Source: a virus. Taken from it: DNA of 37,907 bases. The notes under the pieces were generated by a model, which was not told where the DNA came from, did no database searches, and saw only the letters and a list, made by a program, of their open reading frames with translations. Shown here in pieces: positions 19,127 to 27,162 of this stretch. Every line of letters starts with the position of its first letter. The stretch's first letter is position 1. The DNA is taken from IMG/VR virus record IMGVR_UViG_3300012931_000046, positions 1 to 37,907 of that record; one strand, 5' to 3'. A program made the position numbers and the translations under genes.

Positions 19127-20249
19127 AGTAGTATGTGGAGGAACGGCTGCAAGCAAGACAATAAGCATATTGCAAGATTTAATAGATTTAGCCCAAAGAG
19201 ATAAGGTAGCTACTCTTACAAGTATAGTTTCAGAAAGTATGCCACATCTTAAAAAGGGTTGTATAAGAGATTTTAAAAAGATACTTAAAGAACATAACTA
19301 CTGGAAAGAATCTAACTGGGCAGAAACAGACAAGGTATATACTTTTGAAACAGGAAGCCAGATAGAGTTCTTTGGAGCAGACCAAGCCGATAAGTTGAGA
19401 GGTGGTAGAAGAGATAGACTATTTATCAATGAATGCAATAATGTAAGTTTTCAAGCGTTTGAAGAATTAGAGGTTAGAACGAGAGAGTTTGTATTTTTAG
19501 ACTATAACCCAACAGGTGAATTCTGGGTTTACACAGACCTTATAGGCAAGAGAAGCGATAGTGAGATGATTACACTTAACTATCTTGATAACGAAGCAAT
19601 AGACGAGCAAACAAGATTATCCATAGAACAGAGAAGAAATAGAAAAGACTGGTGGCAAGTGTATGGGTTAGGAATGTTAGGAGAATTAGATGGGAAGATT
19701 TATAAGAATTGGATTATTATTGACGAACTACCAAATGACGCAAGGCTTGAATGTTATGGATTGGATTATGGATATACTAACGACCCAACTGCAATAGTTT
19801 CTATATCTAAATGGAATAATGGTTATGTCTTAGATGAGATAACTTATCAGAAAGGATTAAGCAATAAGCAGATAGCAGACATATTAAAGAATAATCCACA
19901 AGCTCCGATTATACCAGATAGTGCAGAGCCTAAGAGTAACGATGAGCTAAAAACATACGGATTGACTATAATACCAGCAGAAAAAGGAAAAGACAGTGTA
20001 AAGAATGGTATTCAGTTAGTCCAAGCACAAACTATATATATTACGAAGAGAAGCATCAACTTAATCAAAGAATATAGGAACTACTTATGGCAGGTAGATA
20101 GAGATGGAAAAGTATTAAATGTTCCAGAACACGAGTTTAGCCACGGAAATGATGCTGTAAGATATGGAATAAGTTATCTTCTTAAAAAGCCAACAATAGT
20201 TTTAAATCAATTCAAATCAAATTTAATACAAAGAAATTCAACAAGATAG
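19068..20249 (+). CDS. terL: Terminase large subunit
   Basis: A 393-residue packaging motor. Walker A is GGTAASKT (24-31), Walker B is RLFINE (117-122). The nuclease domain starts near 231 with GLDYGYTNDPTAI, giving the first metal-binding Asp, followed by IIPDSAEPKSNDEL and a late HGNDAVRYGI with the last acidic residue. It pumps DNA into the prohead and cuts it. The length is typical of short terminases of the Pfam Terminase_6/3 type. It overlaps terS. Confidence 0.93.
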   Translation: MPFQATTALNRILSLTKRIRVVCGGTAASKTISILQDLIDLAQRDKVATLTSIVSESMPHLKKGCIRDFKKILKEHNYWKESNWAETDKVYTFETGSQIEFFGADQADKLRGGRRDRLFINECNNVSFQAFEELEVRTREFVFLDYNPTGEFWVYTDLIGKRSDSEMITLNYLDNEAIDEQTRLSIEQRRNRKDWWQVYGLGMLGELDGKIYKNWIIIDELPNDARLECYGLDYGYTNDPTAIVSISKWNNGYVLDEITYQKGLSNKQIADILKNNPQAPIIPDSAEPKSNDELKTYGLTIIPAEKGKDSVKNGIQLVQAQTIYITKRSINLIKEYRNYLWQVDRDGKVLNVPEHEFSHGNDAVRYGISYLLKKPTIVLNQFKSNLIQRNSTR

Positions 20250-20268
20250 GTGGTGTCTTTAAATAAAA

Positions 20269-20541
20269 ATGGCACAAGAAAATTCGTTCGTTAATTTAAC
20301 AGGTTCAGGAGTTATAATAGCAGGTGCAGGAGTATTAAGTTCTATGTATGTTAATTCTACCTCTACCGGAATACTTAAATTTTATAACAATCTAACAGGA
20401 ACAGGAACGGTATTAGGAGGTCAAATGACACCAGCGATAGGTTTCCACAATTTAGGTAATGTTAAGTTCTCAACTGGTTGTTATATGCAATTAGTAAGTG
20501 GAACAATAGATGTAACCTTACACATTAAAAATTCTGACTAA
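20269..20541 (+). CDS. Small Gly/Thr-rich virion protein (tentative)
   Basis: 90 residues, beta-rich: MAQENSFVNLTGSGVIIAGA and GVLSSMYVNSTSTGILKFYN. It lies between terminase and portal and overlaps the portal start by 1 nt. Composition suggests a capsid decoration or fibre-like protein. No motif recognised. Confidence 0.6.
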   Translation: MAQENSFVNLTGSGVIIAGAGVLSSMYVNSTSTGILKFYNNLTGTGTVLGGQMTPAIGFHNLGNVKFSTGCYMQLVSGTIDVTLHIKNSD

Positions 20542-22355
20542 TGGAAACTATTGGAAAAATAATTAGAGATTTAGAGAAAGACTGGACAACAGGAACAGTT
20601 CAGACTTCTGAATATGTTTCTCAAAACTTCTATGAGGACTTAAATACCATAGATGCTTACTTAAATTCCATTCATATCAGTGGCAAATATGATAGTTTGG
20701 AAAGAGAAAAACCATTTTTCAATATAGTTTTAGCAGCAAGAAACATCTGGTTTAGAGCCACTGACTTAGACAGAAAGAATATCAGAGCAAAAGCTAACAA
20801 GTCTAAGGATTATTTAGCAGAGTTTTTATACACTATCTACGTTCAAAACTGGATGAATCAGACTAATTTTGGGGAGTTTCTAAATAATTGGGGTATTCAA
20901 TTAGCTTCTTACAATTCAATTATATGCAAATTTGTAGATAATTCAGATGGATTACACTCAATAGTCGTCCCGTGGAATAACATAATGTGTGATGTGATTG
21001 ACTTTGATTCTAATCCTAAAGTAGAGAAATTAGAGTTGACTCCAGCGCAATTAAGACAGAATAAAAGTTATGACCAAGACTTAGTAGAGAAGTTAATTAA
21101 GGAGCAAACAGCAAGGACTTTACCAAACAATCAACAGAAAGATTTAAAGAGTAATTTTATCAAACTATACGAGATACACGGTAATTTACCATTGTCTTAC
21201 CTTACAGGAGAAGAGAAAGATGAAACGACTTATGTCCAGCAAATGCAAGTAGTTTCTACTTCTGCAAGTAAAGAGAACGGTAAATTTGACGATTTTGTAT
21301 TATATAAGGGTAGAGAAGCAAAAGACCCATATATGCTTACTTGGTTATTTCCATCAACAGACGGGTCAATATCACTTAATGGTTCAGTAAAGAACCTATT
21401 TGAAGCACAGTGGATGATAAACACTACCCAAAAGAACATTAAGGATATATTAGACTTTACTTCCAAGATGGTGTTACAGACAGCAGATGCTACTTTGGCT
21501 AATAAGAATGTATTAAACGATTTAGAGTTGGGCCAGATTATCACTTATGACGCACAGAAAGACCCTAACGGATTACAAGTGGTTAATACTTCAGAATATG
21601 GTTATCAAAATGTAGTTTCTTTACAGAATTTAGGCAATCAATGGAAAAATCTTGCTCAAGAGATAGATTCTACTCCAGATATTATGGGAGGAACTAATAT
21701 GCCTTCTGGAACTGCTTGGAGGCAGGCTTCTATAATCCAGAAAGAAGCTTACTCTAACTTTGAGATAATGACAGAAAACAAAGGTCTTCACTTAGAGCAG
21801 ATGTTTAGAAAATATATTACTCCTTATTTGATTAAGAAAATGAATAATAAAGAAGAATTAGTCGCTACACTTGAAGACTATGGAATAGATAAGATTGAGG
21901 AAGTATATATATCTAATAAAGCAATCCAAGAATTTAACAAAAAGGCAGTTAAGGCAGTATTGAACGATACTAAATTACCTAATTTAGAGGAAGAAAAAGC
22001 TAAAATACAACAGCAATTCGCAGGGAAAGGAACAAGATTTATTAAACCATCAGAGATTTCATCTAAGACTTGGAAAGACATAATGGGAGATTTTAAGGGA
22101 GATGTTATTTATGAAATCACAGGAGAGAATACAGAGAAGCAGGCAGTGTTGGATACACTTGTAACTGTATTACAAACACTAAGCTCAAACCCAACAGTTT
22201 TACAAGATCCTAATGCTAAGATGGTATTCTCTGAAATACTTAATGAAACAGGAAAGATAAGTCCATTAAAGATTAAAGAGGCACAGACCCAATCTATCCA
22301 AAATCAACCTGCTATGGTCGGAGCAGGTAAAGAAATGAATAATTTAAAACAATAA
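20541..22355 (+). CDS. Portal protein
   Basis: A 604-residue protein, right between terminase and scaffold/capsid genes, the usual place and size for a portal of short-tailed phages. PDIMGGTNMPSGTAWRQASI, followed by helices (KGLHLEQMFRKYITPYLIKK), is the pattern of the portal stem and crown region. The dodecameric ring would admit DNA driven by TerL. The last 100 or so residues are Gln/Asn-rich. It could be misnamed only if another gene in the cluster is the portal; none fits better. Confidence 0.82.
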   Translation: METIGKIIRDLEKDWTTGTVQTSEYVSQNFYEDLNTIDAYLNSIHISGKYDSLEREKPFFNIVLAARNIWFRATDLDRKNIRAKANKSKDYLAEFLYTIYVQNWMNQTNFGEFLNNWGIQLASYNSIICKFVDNSDGLHSIVVPWNNIMCDVIDFDSNPKVEKLELTPAQLRQNKSYDQDLVEKLIKEQTARTLPNNQQKDLKSNFIKLYEIHGNLPLSYLTGEEKDETTYVQQMQVVSTSASKENGKFDDFVLYKGREAKDPYMLTWLFPSTDGSISLNGSVKNLFEAQWMINTTQKNIKDILDFTSKMVLQTADATLANKNVLNDLELGQIITYDAQKDPNGLQVVNTSEYGYQNVVSLQNLGNQWKNLAQEIDSTPDIMGGTNMPSGTAWRQASIIQKEAYSNFEIMTENKGLHLEQMFRKYITPYLIKKMNNKEELVATLEDYGIDKIEEVYISNKAIQEFNKKAVKAVLNDTKLPNLEEEKAKIQQQFAGKGTRFIKPSEISSKTWKDIMGDFKGDVIYEITGENTEKQAVLDTLVTVLQTLSSNPTVLQDPNAKMVFSEILNETGKISPLKIKEAQTQSIQNQPAMVGAGKEMNNLKQ

Positions 22356-22498
22356 TGCCACTAAAAGGAACTGTCAGTAATAGAATAAAAGAACTTTACG
22401 CTGACAATAAAAAGAAAGGTAAAGCCAAAGGAGCTAATGGAAAACCAAGAAACAAAGCTCAAATTATAGCAATAGCATTAAATTCAATTAAAAAATAA
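22355..22498 (+). CDS. Small basic protein after portal
   Basis: 47 residues starting MPLKGTVSNRIKELYADNKK, then GKAKGANGKPRNKAQIIAIA. Small basic proteins ending in an IAIAL-like helix are often found between portal and capsid genes, with unknown function. Its start overlaps the portal stop by 1 nt. Confidence 0.6.
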   Translation: MPLKGTVSNRIKELYADNKKKGKAKGANGKPRNKAQIIAIALNSIKK

Positions 22499-22499
22499 T

Positions 22500-23069
22500 A
22501 TGGTGGACGAAAAACAAACAATGCGTTTTAATAAGCAAGAGTTAGAGCTTATCAAGAACACTTTTGCAGGAAATGATAATTTATTAAGAGCAATACAAAA
22601 AGTATTCGTTCAAGTAGGGTTAAATGCAGTAGAACTATCTCTACTTGAAACTAACTTAAAGACTAAGGAAATAAAGAAACTATTTAGAAAGATATTTAAA
22701 CCAGAACTAACAGATGAAGTTCCTTATAAGCAAGCGTTTGACCTATGGCTAACAATAGACTTAAAGAACAAGATGACAGATGACGCAGTATTATTAATAA
22801 AATCTAACAAAGTATTTATAGACTACTGGGAACAACAGATAAAAGTAATAGAAAAAGCAGAATGGAGTAAAGAGCAAAAGATTAAGTTTAGTGAATTAGC
22901 AGATATAGATGAAAAACTACCAAATGATATATTTATAGATATAATGGCAAGGAATACGATATTTGCTACTTTAATGGGTAGATTAAGCCAAATAGAAGTA
23001 TTAGCAGGTATAAAAGAAGAAACCCCAGAAGAACAAGCAAAAAGATTAGAAAAAGACTCAAATAGATAA
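22500..23069 (+). CDS. Hypothetical head-region protein
   Basis: A 189-residue helical protein, MVDEKQTMRFNKQELELIKN at the start, with repeated Lys/Glu helices (LKTKEIKKLFRKIFKPEL, YWEQQIKVIEKAEWSKEQKI) and an acidic end. Located between portal and scaffold, so probably a head-assembly protein. No family recognised. Confidence 0.6.
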   Translation: MVDEKQTMRFNKQELELIKNTFAGNDNLLRAIQKVFVQVGLNAVELSLLETNLKTKEIKKLFRKIFKPELTDEVPYKQAFDLWLTIDLKNKMTDDAVLLIKSNKVFIDYWEQQIKVIEKAEWSKEQKIKFSELADIDEKLPNDIFIDIMARNTIFATLMGRLSQIEVLAGIKEETPEEQAKRLEKDSNR

Positions 23070-23079
23070 TTATTAAATG

Positions 23080-23128
23080 GGACAAAACCCGTAAAAATGA
23101 AATTAAGGACAAAACCTTATTAAAAATG
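23080..23128 (+). repeat. Imperfect tandem repeat before the scaffold gene
   Basis: GGACAAAACC recurs at 23080-23089 and 23107-23116, each followed by a spacer and TAAAAATGAAA. It fills the short gap before the scaffold start at 23137. It may be a duplicated translation-start region. Confidence 0.5.
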
Positions 23129-23136
23129 AAAACATT

Positions 23137-23709
23137 ATGGAACAAGACTTCATAAACGAGTTACAAGAACTCTCAAATCTTGAAACTGCTGGTGAAACAT
23201 TAGATGACACACAGCAATCTCGTCTAAGCGTTCTAAAGGCTTTAGATGAGGCAGAGAAAACTGCTGACAAAAAATCAAAAGATTTAGAATCGGCTCTGGC
23301 CCAAAAAGAGCATTTTAGAACTAAATTTGAAGAATCCCAAAAGATTACTAAAAAGGAAGAAACTAAAACAGAGCTACAGCAAGGTTTATCTACACTTGAT
23401 ATTATCTCTCTTACAAAGGCAGATATTAACGAGGAAGATATACCAGAAGTGCTTGAATACGCTAAATTTAAAAAGATAACAGTGCAGGAAGCATTGAAGT
23501 CGGGCGTAATCAAATCACTTTTAGCTGAAAAAATAGAACAGCGTAATACTGCAGATGCTACAAATGTAAAAACTGCAAGAAAGGCTGTTTCAAAGGTTTC
23601 TGGAGAAGAACTATTGGACAAAGCCAAAAAAGGCGAAATGCCAGACGACCCGTCTGATATTATAAAAGCCCAAATAGCGAAAGCAAAGGAAGCTAATAAG
23701 AGGAATTGA
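23137..23709 (+). CDS. Scaffolding protein (probable)
   Basis: A 190-residue, highly charged protein dominated by coiled-coil helices (LDEAEKTADKKSKDLESALA, KTELQQGLSTLDIISLT) with a basic C-terminus, KAQIAKAKEANKRN. Placement directly before the major capsid gene, length and composition are those of phage scaffolds, whose basic end binds the coat. No protease domain is visible. Confidence 0.78.
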   Translation: MEQDFINELQELSNLETAGETLDDTQQSRLSVLKALDEAEKTADKKSKDLESALAQKEHFRTKFEESQKITKKEETKTELQQGLSTLDIISLTKADINEEDIPEVLEYAKFKKITVQEALKSGVIKSLLAEKIEQRNTADATNVKTARKAVSKVSGEELLDKAKKGEMPDDPSDIIKAQIAKAKEANKRN

Positions 23710-23760
23710 TATGGTGGGTTAATTCTAATTGGTGGTTAATACTAATTAAATTAACCAAAA

Positions 23761-24627
23761 ATGACAACGACAGGTACAAATACAATAGGTTCAACAGCTT
23801 ATAGAACAAAATTTAAATCAGCTATGTTGCAAGAGGTATTAAGAAATGCCCTTGTAGCTGAAAAGATTTGTGAAGTTGATAATTCAGACAACTACACAAT
23901 CAAGAACCCTTATGGTTCAAATCCAACAGTCCAAATTACAGGATTGACTGGAACATACACAGTAGACGACTACACAATTACAGACGACACATTAACTGTA
24001 ACTGATGAGTTTAAAGCAGCAGAACACGTTTATGACTTTGAAGACGTGCTTTCTAACTATGACTTGTTTTATAACAGGACATACAACCAAATGCAGGCAG
24101 TTAGAGAGGAAATTGATAGCTTCATTCTAAACAACCTTTGTGAAGACGGAACAGGAACATATTCAACACCATCAGGAGGATTTACAACAGCCGCTAACAT
24201 TAACGTTATCCTTTCAAATTTACTTTCAAAGGTAGCAGGATATTCTGAGGTATACAAAGGATTATTCTTAGTGTTAGAGAACACAGACGTTACAGGATTG
24301 ATTCAAGCTCAAATGACTAATGGATATTCTTTTGCTGATGCAGCTTTAAACAATGGTTTGTTAACTCATCAAGCAGGAGTAGACATTTATGTCGTAAGAA
24401 CAGGAACATTTGCAAGTGAAACTGTTGGAACAAAGACTTACTCAAATTCAGGACACAGAGTATTCGGTGTCAAAAACGTTGCAACTTATGCTGCACCAAG
24501 AGGAGTAAAGTTTGAAGAGAAAGCAGTTTCAGGAAAGACTGGAATGGAATGTGTAACTTATGGATATATCGGTTTCAAATTGTGGGCCCAAAAAGCCGCT
24601 TTGATTGTTGATATTACCATAGTCTAA
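23761..24627 (+). CDS. Major capsid protein
   Basis: A 288-residue protein with an N-terminal helix (TAYRTKFKSAMLQEVLRNAL), a beta-rich core (VQITGLTGTYTVDDYTITDD), a long helix (NRTYNQMQAVREEIDSFILN) and the loop-rich end TYAAPRGVKFEEKAVSGKT. This fits the order of an HK97-fold coat protein. It follows the scaffold gene and is followed by hairpin element R12. Confidence 0.85.
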   Translation: MTTTGTNTIGSTAYRTKFKSAMLQEVLRNALVAEKICEVDNSDNYTIKNPYGSNPTVQITGLTGTYTVDDYTITDDTLTVTDEFKAAEHVYDFEDVLSNYDLFYNRTYNQMQAVREEIDSFILNNLCEDGTGTYSTPSGGFTTAANINVILSNLLSKVAGYSEVYKGLFLVLENTDVTGLIQAQMTNGYSFADAALNNGLLTHQAGVDIYVVRTGTFASETVGTKTYSNSGHRVFGVKNVATYAAPRGVKFEEKAVSGKTGMECVTYGYIGFKLWAQKAALIVDITIV

Positions 24628-24633
24628 TATTAA

Positions 24634-24707
24634 CTCTCCCTATGGGGAGAGATTGGTAACTCACTCTTACCACCAATAGTGGGTTACCGTTTTCTCCCCG
24701 TTAGGGG
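24634..24707 (+). terminator. Three-hairpin element R12 after the capsid gene
   Basis: CTCTCCC 24634-24640 pairs with GGGAGAG 24645-24651. GGTAAC 24655-24660 pairs with GTTACC 24683-24688 and encloses CCAC/GTGG (24670-24682); a GTTTTC tract follows. CCCC 24696-24699 pairs with GGGG 24704-24707. The middle hairpin with its T-rich tail could attenuate transcription after the abundant capsid message. The next start is at 24717. Confidence 0.55.
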
Positions 24708-24716
24708 TAAATAACT

Positions 24717-24917
24717 ATGCCAAAGAAAAATGAAGTAATAGGAGATACACCAGTTTCGGAAGTATCAGAAGAAACTAAACCAGAAACTATCGTGGAAACT
24801 CCTAAATCAAGAGCATATTTAGAATTTGAAGAACTTATTGGAAGATATAAGTTACAAAATCCTAAAAAGTATGCCTTAAAGGAAGTAGAATTATTAACTA
24901 AATTAAAAACACTATAA
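24717..24917 (+). CDS. Small acidic protein, capsid region
   Basis: 66 residues starting MPKKNEVIGDTPVSEVSEET, with a Pro/Glu/Thr-rich linker and a C-terminal helix (YALKEVELLTKLKTL). Overlaps the next gene by 1 nt. Probably a minor head protein; unassigned. Confidence 0.55.
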   Translation: MPKKNEVIGDTPVSEVSEETKPETIVETPKSRAYLEFEELIGRYKLQNPKKYALKEVELLTKLKTL

Positions 24918-25132
24918 TGCCAATTCCAGACGGGCTAAGCCCAAATGTAGATAGAATTAGCTTTAGAAATGGTGCTGGTAAAATAACAGGTGGTCCTGGT
25001 TATGACGACACCACAATTAAAGCTGATGTAGGAACATTATCTGCTCCATCAATTTATTTAGGTTCTGACACCAATACTCCTGGTGTGTGGGTAATGGTTG
25101 GAACAACGTGGACGAAATTAACCATAAATTGA
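24917..25132 (+). CDS. Small virion-associated protein (tentative)
   Basis: 71 residues, starting MPIPDGLSPNVDRISFRNGA. It is beta-like, Gly/Thr-rich and ends VWVMVGTTWTKLTIN. It resembles short structural or decoration proteins. Located between capsid and adaptor genes. Confidence 0.55.
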   Translation: MPIPDGLSPNVDRISFRNGAGKITGGPGYDDTTIKADVGTLSAPSIYLGSDTNTPGVWVMVGTTWTKLTIN

Positions 25133-25150
25133 TATTTTTGTCAATCAAAA

Positions 25151-25222
25151 CAAGAACAAATTAACCTCGTGGTTCTTGCTCCCCATTATCTTTACTCACG
25201 AGGTTGGGTAATTGGGGGCAAG
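25151..25222 (+). ncRNA. Multi-state leader R13 with three competing helices
   Basis: Helix A pairs AACCTCGTG 25163-25171 with CACGAGGTT 25197-25205 (9 bp, perfect). Helix B pairs 25175-25188 with 25209-25222 (13 of 14 including one G-U). Helix C pairs CAAGAAC 25151-25157 with GTTCTTG 25172-25178. A and B interleave; C conflicts with B. The membrane peptide start follows at 25233. Confidence 0.62.
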
Positions 25223-25232
25223 GATATATAAT

Positions 25233-25331
25233 ATGAGATTTTTAACCGAAGAACTAAACTTAATTCAAGTTTGTAAATTGTTAGGAGGGATAATAATAGT
25301 AATACTTTTATATCTTATATGGAAAAAATAG
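25233..25331 (+). CDS. 32-residue membrane peptide
   Basis: Starts MRFLTEELNLIQVCKLLGGI and continues IIVILLYLIWKK: one hydrophobic span with a basic end. It overlaps the next gene by 13 nt. It follows leader R13. Confidence 0.5.
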   Translation: MRFLTEELNLIQVCKLLGGIIIVILLYLIWKK

Positions 25332-25456
25332 AGAAAACAGAATTAGAGATAACAGAAGAGTTTATTGAAGAATATAAAAAGTTATGTAAGAGGTATAAGA
25401 GAGATTTTGTGCAAGGAGAGATACACATTATTAAAGTAAATTTTCCAGATGATTAG
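25319..25456 (+). CDS. Small charged protein
   Basis: 45 residues starting MEKIEKTELEITEEFIEEYK, helical, Glu/Lys-rich. It overlaps genes on both sides (13 and 8 nt). Function unknown. Confidence 0.5.
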   Translation: MEKIEKTELEITEEFIEEYKKLCKRYKRDFVQGEIHIIKVNFPDD

Positions 25457-26201
25457 TTTTTACGACTTATTACCAAACATAAAGGAAAGATTATTGATAG
25501 AAAAGCAGGCAGAGATAGTCAGAAAGATGAGAAAGACATTACCAGCAACACCTTATGATGACGGAGTGCCTCCTAAAAAGATTATAGATATTAAAATGTT
25601 AGCCGATGGCACAGTAAGAACTTATGTTGAAAATTCAGACGAACCATTAAGATTTTACACACCCCACGAGGCAGTAGATATAGTTGCAAGTTATAAAAGA
25701 CTTTTTTCTGCTTTAATCAAGAACGGAGTAATAGGGATTATAACGATAGTTTTAAATAAAAAGGTATGGATAGAGTATTTAAGAAAAACGTTTGAACTTT
25801 ATCCAATAATTTTAAAAGAAGAACATTGGTCACAACCAGTTAAGGAAATAAGAAGAATTTTAAAAATAGACGAAACATTAAAAGACGCTATATCACTAAT
25901 ACTTGAAAACGATATGGCTTACAGGTATAGAATGCAGGCTTTTTTATCAGAACTAAATCAAGATAATTTAAAAAAGAACACAATTAAAGAACTTAAAAGG
26001 ATATTAGATATATTTATTAGCAGAGAAAATGATAGAAACAAAGTATTATGGTTAAAAGTAAGAAATCTCTTATGGCTATTAAGATTTAAAGGATTGAATG
26101 AGATTAGAGAAATTCTGCTTGATTTAAAAATAGATGAGATAAAATTTTCAAAAGAGGATTTATACTGGATTAAACTAAATAAATCATTTAACTGGAATTA
26201 A
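25449..26201 (+). CDS. Hypothetical head-tail region protein
   Basis: A 250-residue helical, basic protein. Around residues 80-105 there is a moderately hydrophobic helix (LIKNGVIGIITIVLNKKVWI). Further helices such as IKELKRILDIFISRENDRNK follow. No motif recognised. It lies between capsid and adaptor genes, so a structural or connector role is possible. Confidence 0.6.
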   Translation: MISFYDLLPNIKERLLIEKQAEIVRKMRKTLPATPYDDGVPPKKIIDIKMLADGTVRTYVENSDEPLRFYTPHEAVDIVASYKRLFSALIKNGVIGIITIVLNKKVWIEYLRKTFELYPIILKEEHWSQPVKEIRRILKIDETLKDAISLILENDMAYRYRMQAFLSELNQDNLKKNTIKELKRILDIFISRENDRNKVLWLKVRNLLWLLRFKGLNEIREILLDLKIDEIKFSKEDLYWIKLNKSFNWN

Positions 26202-26216
26202 AGGTGGAGTAAAAAA

Positions 26217-26939
26217 ATGTCGCTAAATTATACAAACATAGTTTCTAAAATTCGTAGAAATACAGGTAATACCACCACAGATGACTATTCAGCAAGTGAT
26301 ATTACGATTGATATAAATCTTGCCTTAGATGAAGTATTAGCCATTATATTCAAAGCAGACGGAAGATGGCAGTTTGATGACTCTAACCACACAAATTATC
26401 CTATAATCACAACAGACCTTGTTTCAGGACAAAGGGATTATTCTTTTACAATAGATAAGGGAGGAAACCTTGTTTTAGATATTTATAAGGTAATGATTAA
26501 AAACTCATCAGGAGTATTCGTAGAGTTGGACGCAGTTGACCAGCAGGCTCGTAATTCAGAGTATAACGATATTAAAACAATGGTAGATGGACAAGACACT
26601 ACTGGAACTCCAACTAAATATGATAAGTCTGCTAATGGTATATTTTTAGACTTGATACCTAACTATAACAGCACAGGAGGATTAAAAGTTTGGATTAACA
26701 GAGAAGCTTCATATTTTACTACTTCTGATACAACTAAAAAGCCAGGATTTGCAGGCATATTCCACGAGTATATTCCTTTAAGAGTGAGTTATGAATACGC
26801 TTATATTAACGGATTAAACAACGCTACTAATCTTTATAACGAAATGATGAGAATAAGAAAAGAAATTGAAGATTATTATGGAAGACGGTCGAAAGATGAG
26901 GTTAGTATTATGAGACCAAAATTAACTAATTGTAGATAA
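26217..26939 (+). CDS. Head-tail adaptor protein (probable)
   Basis: A 240-residue protein with YTNIVSKIRRNTGNTTTDDY, SDITIDINLALDEVLAIIFK and a C-terminal Tyr-rich helix region (LRVSYEYAYINGLNNA, YNEMMRIRKEIEDYYGRRSK). This follows the layout of podovirus adaptor/stabilisation proteins (P22 gp4/gp-like), which join the portal to the tail. An AAGGTGGAG site precedes the start. Assigned by pattern and location. Confidence 0.7.
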   Translation: MSLNYTNIVSKIRRNTGNTTTDDYSASDITIDINLALDEVLAIIFKADGRWQFDDSNHTNYPIITTDLVSGQRDYSFTIDKGGNLVLDIYKVMIKNSSGVFVELDAVDQQARNSEYNDIKTMVDGQDTTGTPTKYDKSANGIFLDLIPNYNSTGGLKVWINREASYFTTSDTTKKPGFAGIFHEYIPLRVSYEYAYINGLNNATNLYNEMMRIRKEIEDYYGRRSKDEVSIMRPKLTNCR

Positions 26940-26964
26940 TAACTAAATATATATCAAGTAGATA

Positions 26965-27162
26965 ATGGCAACTTTCACTAATCAATCTAAAAATACAGTT
27001 TCAGTGTACGGAAAAAGTAAGACAGGTTATGGTTGGAATTATAATAATCCAGATATACTTTACAATGATGCAAGATATACATATAACACTTTTGGATTAC
27101 CCATTACCTACACTAATCAATCTAAAAATACAGTTTTAGTAAATAATATAACAAAACACTAA
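26965..27162 (+). CDS. Small repeat-containing protein
   Basis: 65 residues with a duplicated segment: FTNQSKNTVSV near the start and YTNQSKNTVLV near the end. The 26-nt DNA repeats at 26976-27001 and 27111-27136 are identical. Tyr/Asn-rich between. It overlaps the Gly-rich adhesin gene by 1 nt and may be a small tail component. Confidence 0.6.
   Translation: MATFTNQSKNTVSVYGKSKTGYGWNYNNPDILYNDARYTYNTFGLPITYTNQSKNTVLVNNITKH

Noticed and set aside
23103-23627. 174-codon minus-strand ORF
   Set aside because: It is an antisense shadow of the scaffold gene, Ser/Phe-rich as expected from reversed Glu/Lys codons, with all neighbours on the plus strand.
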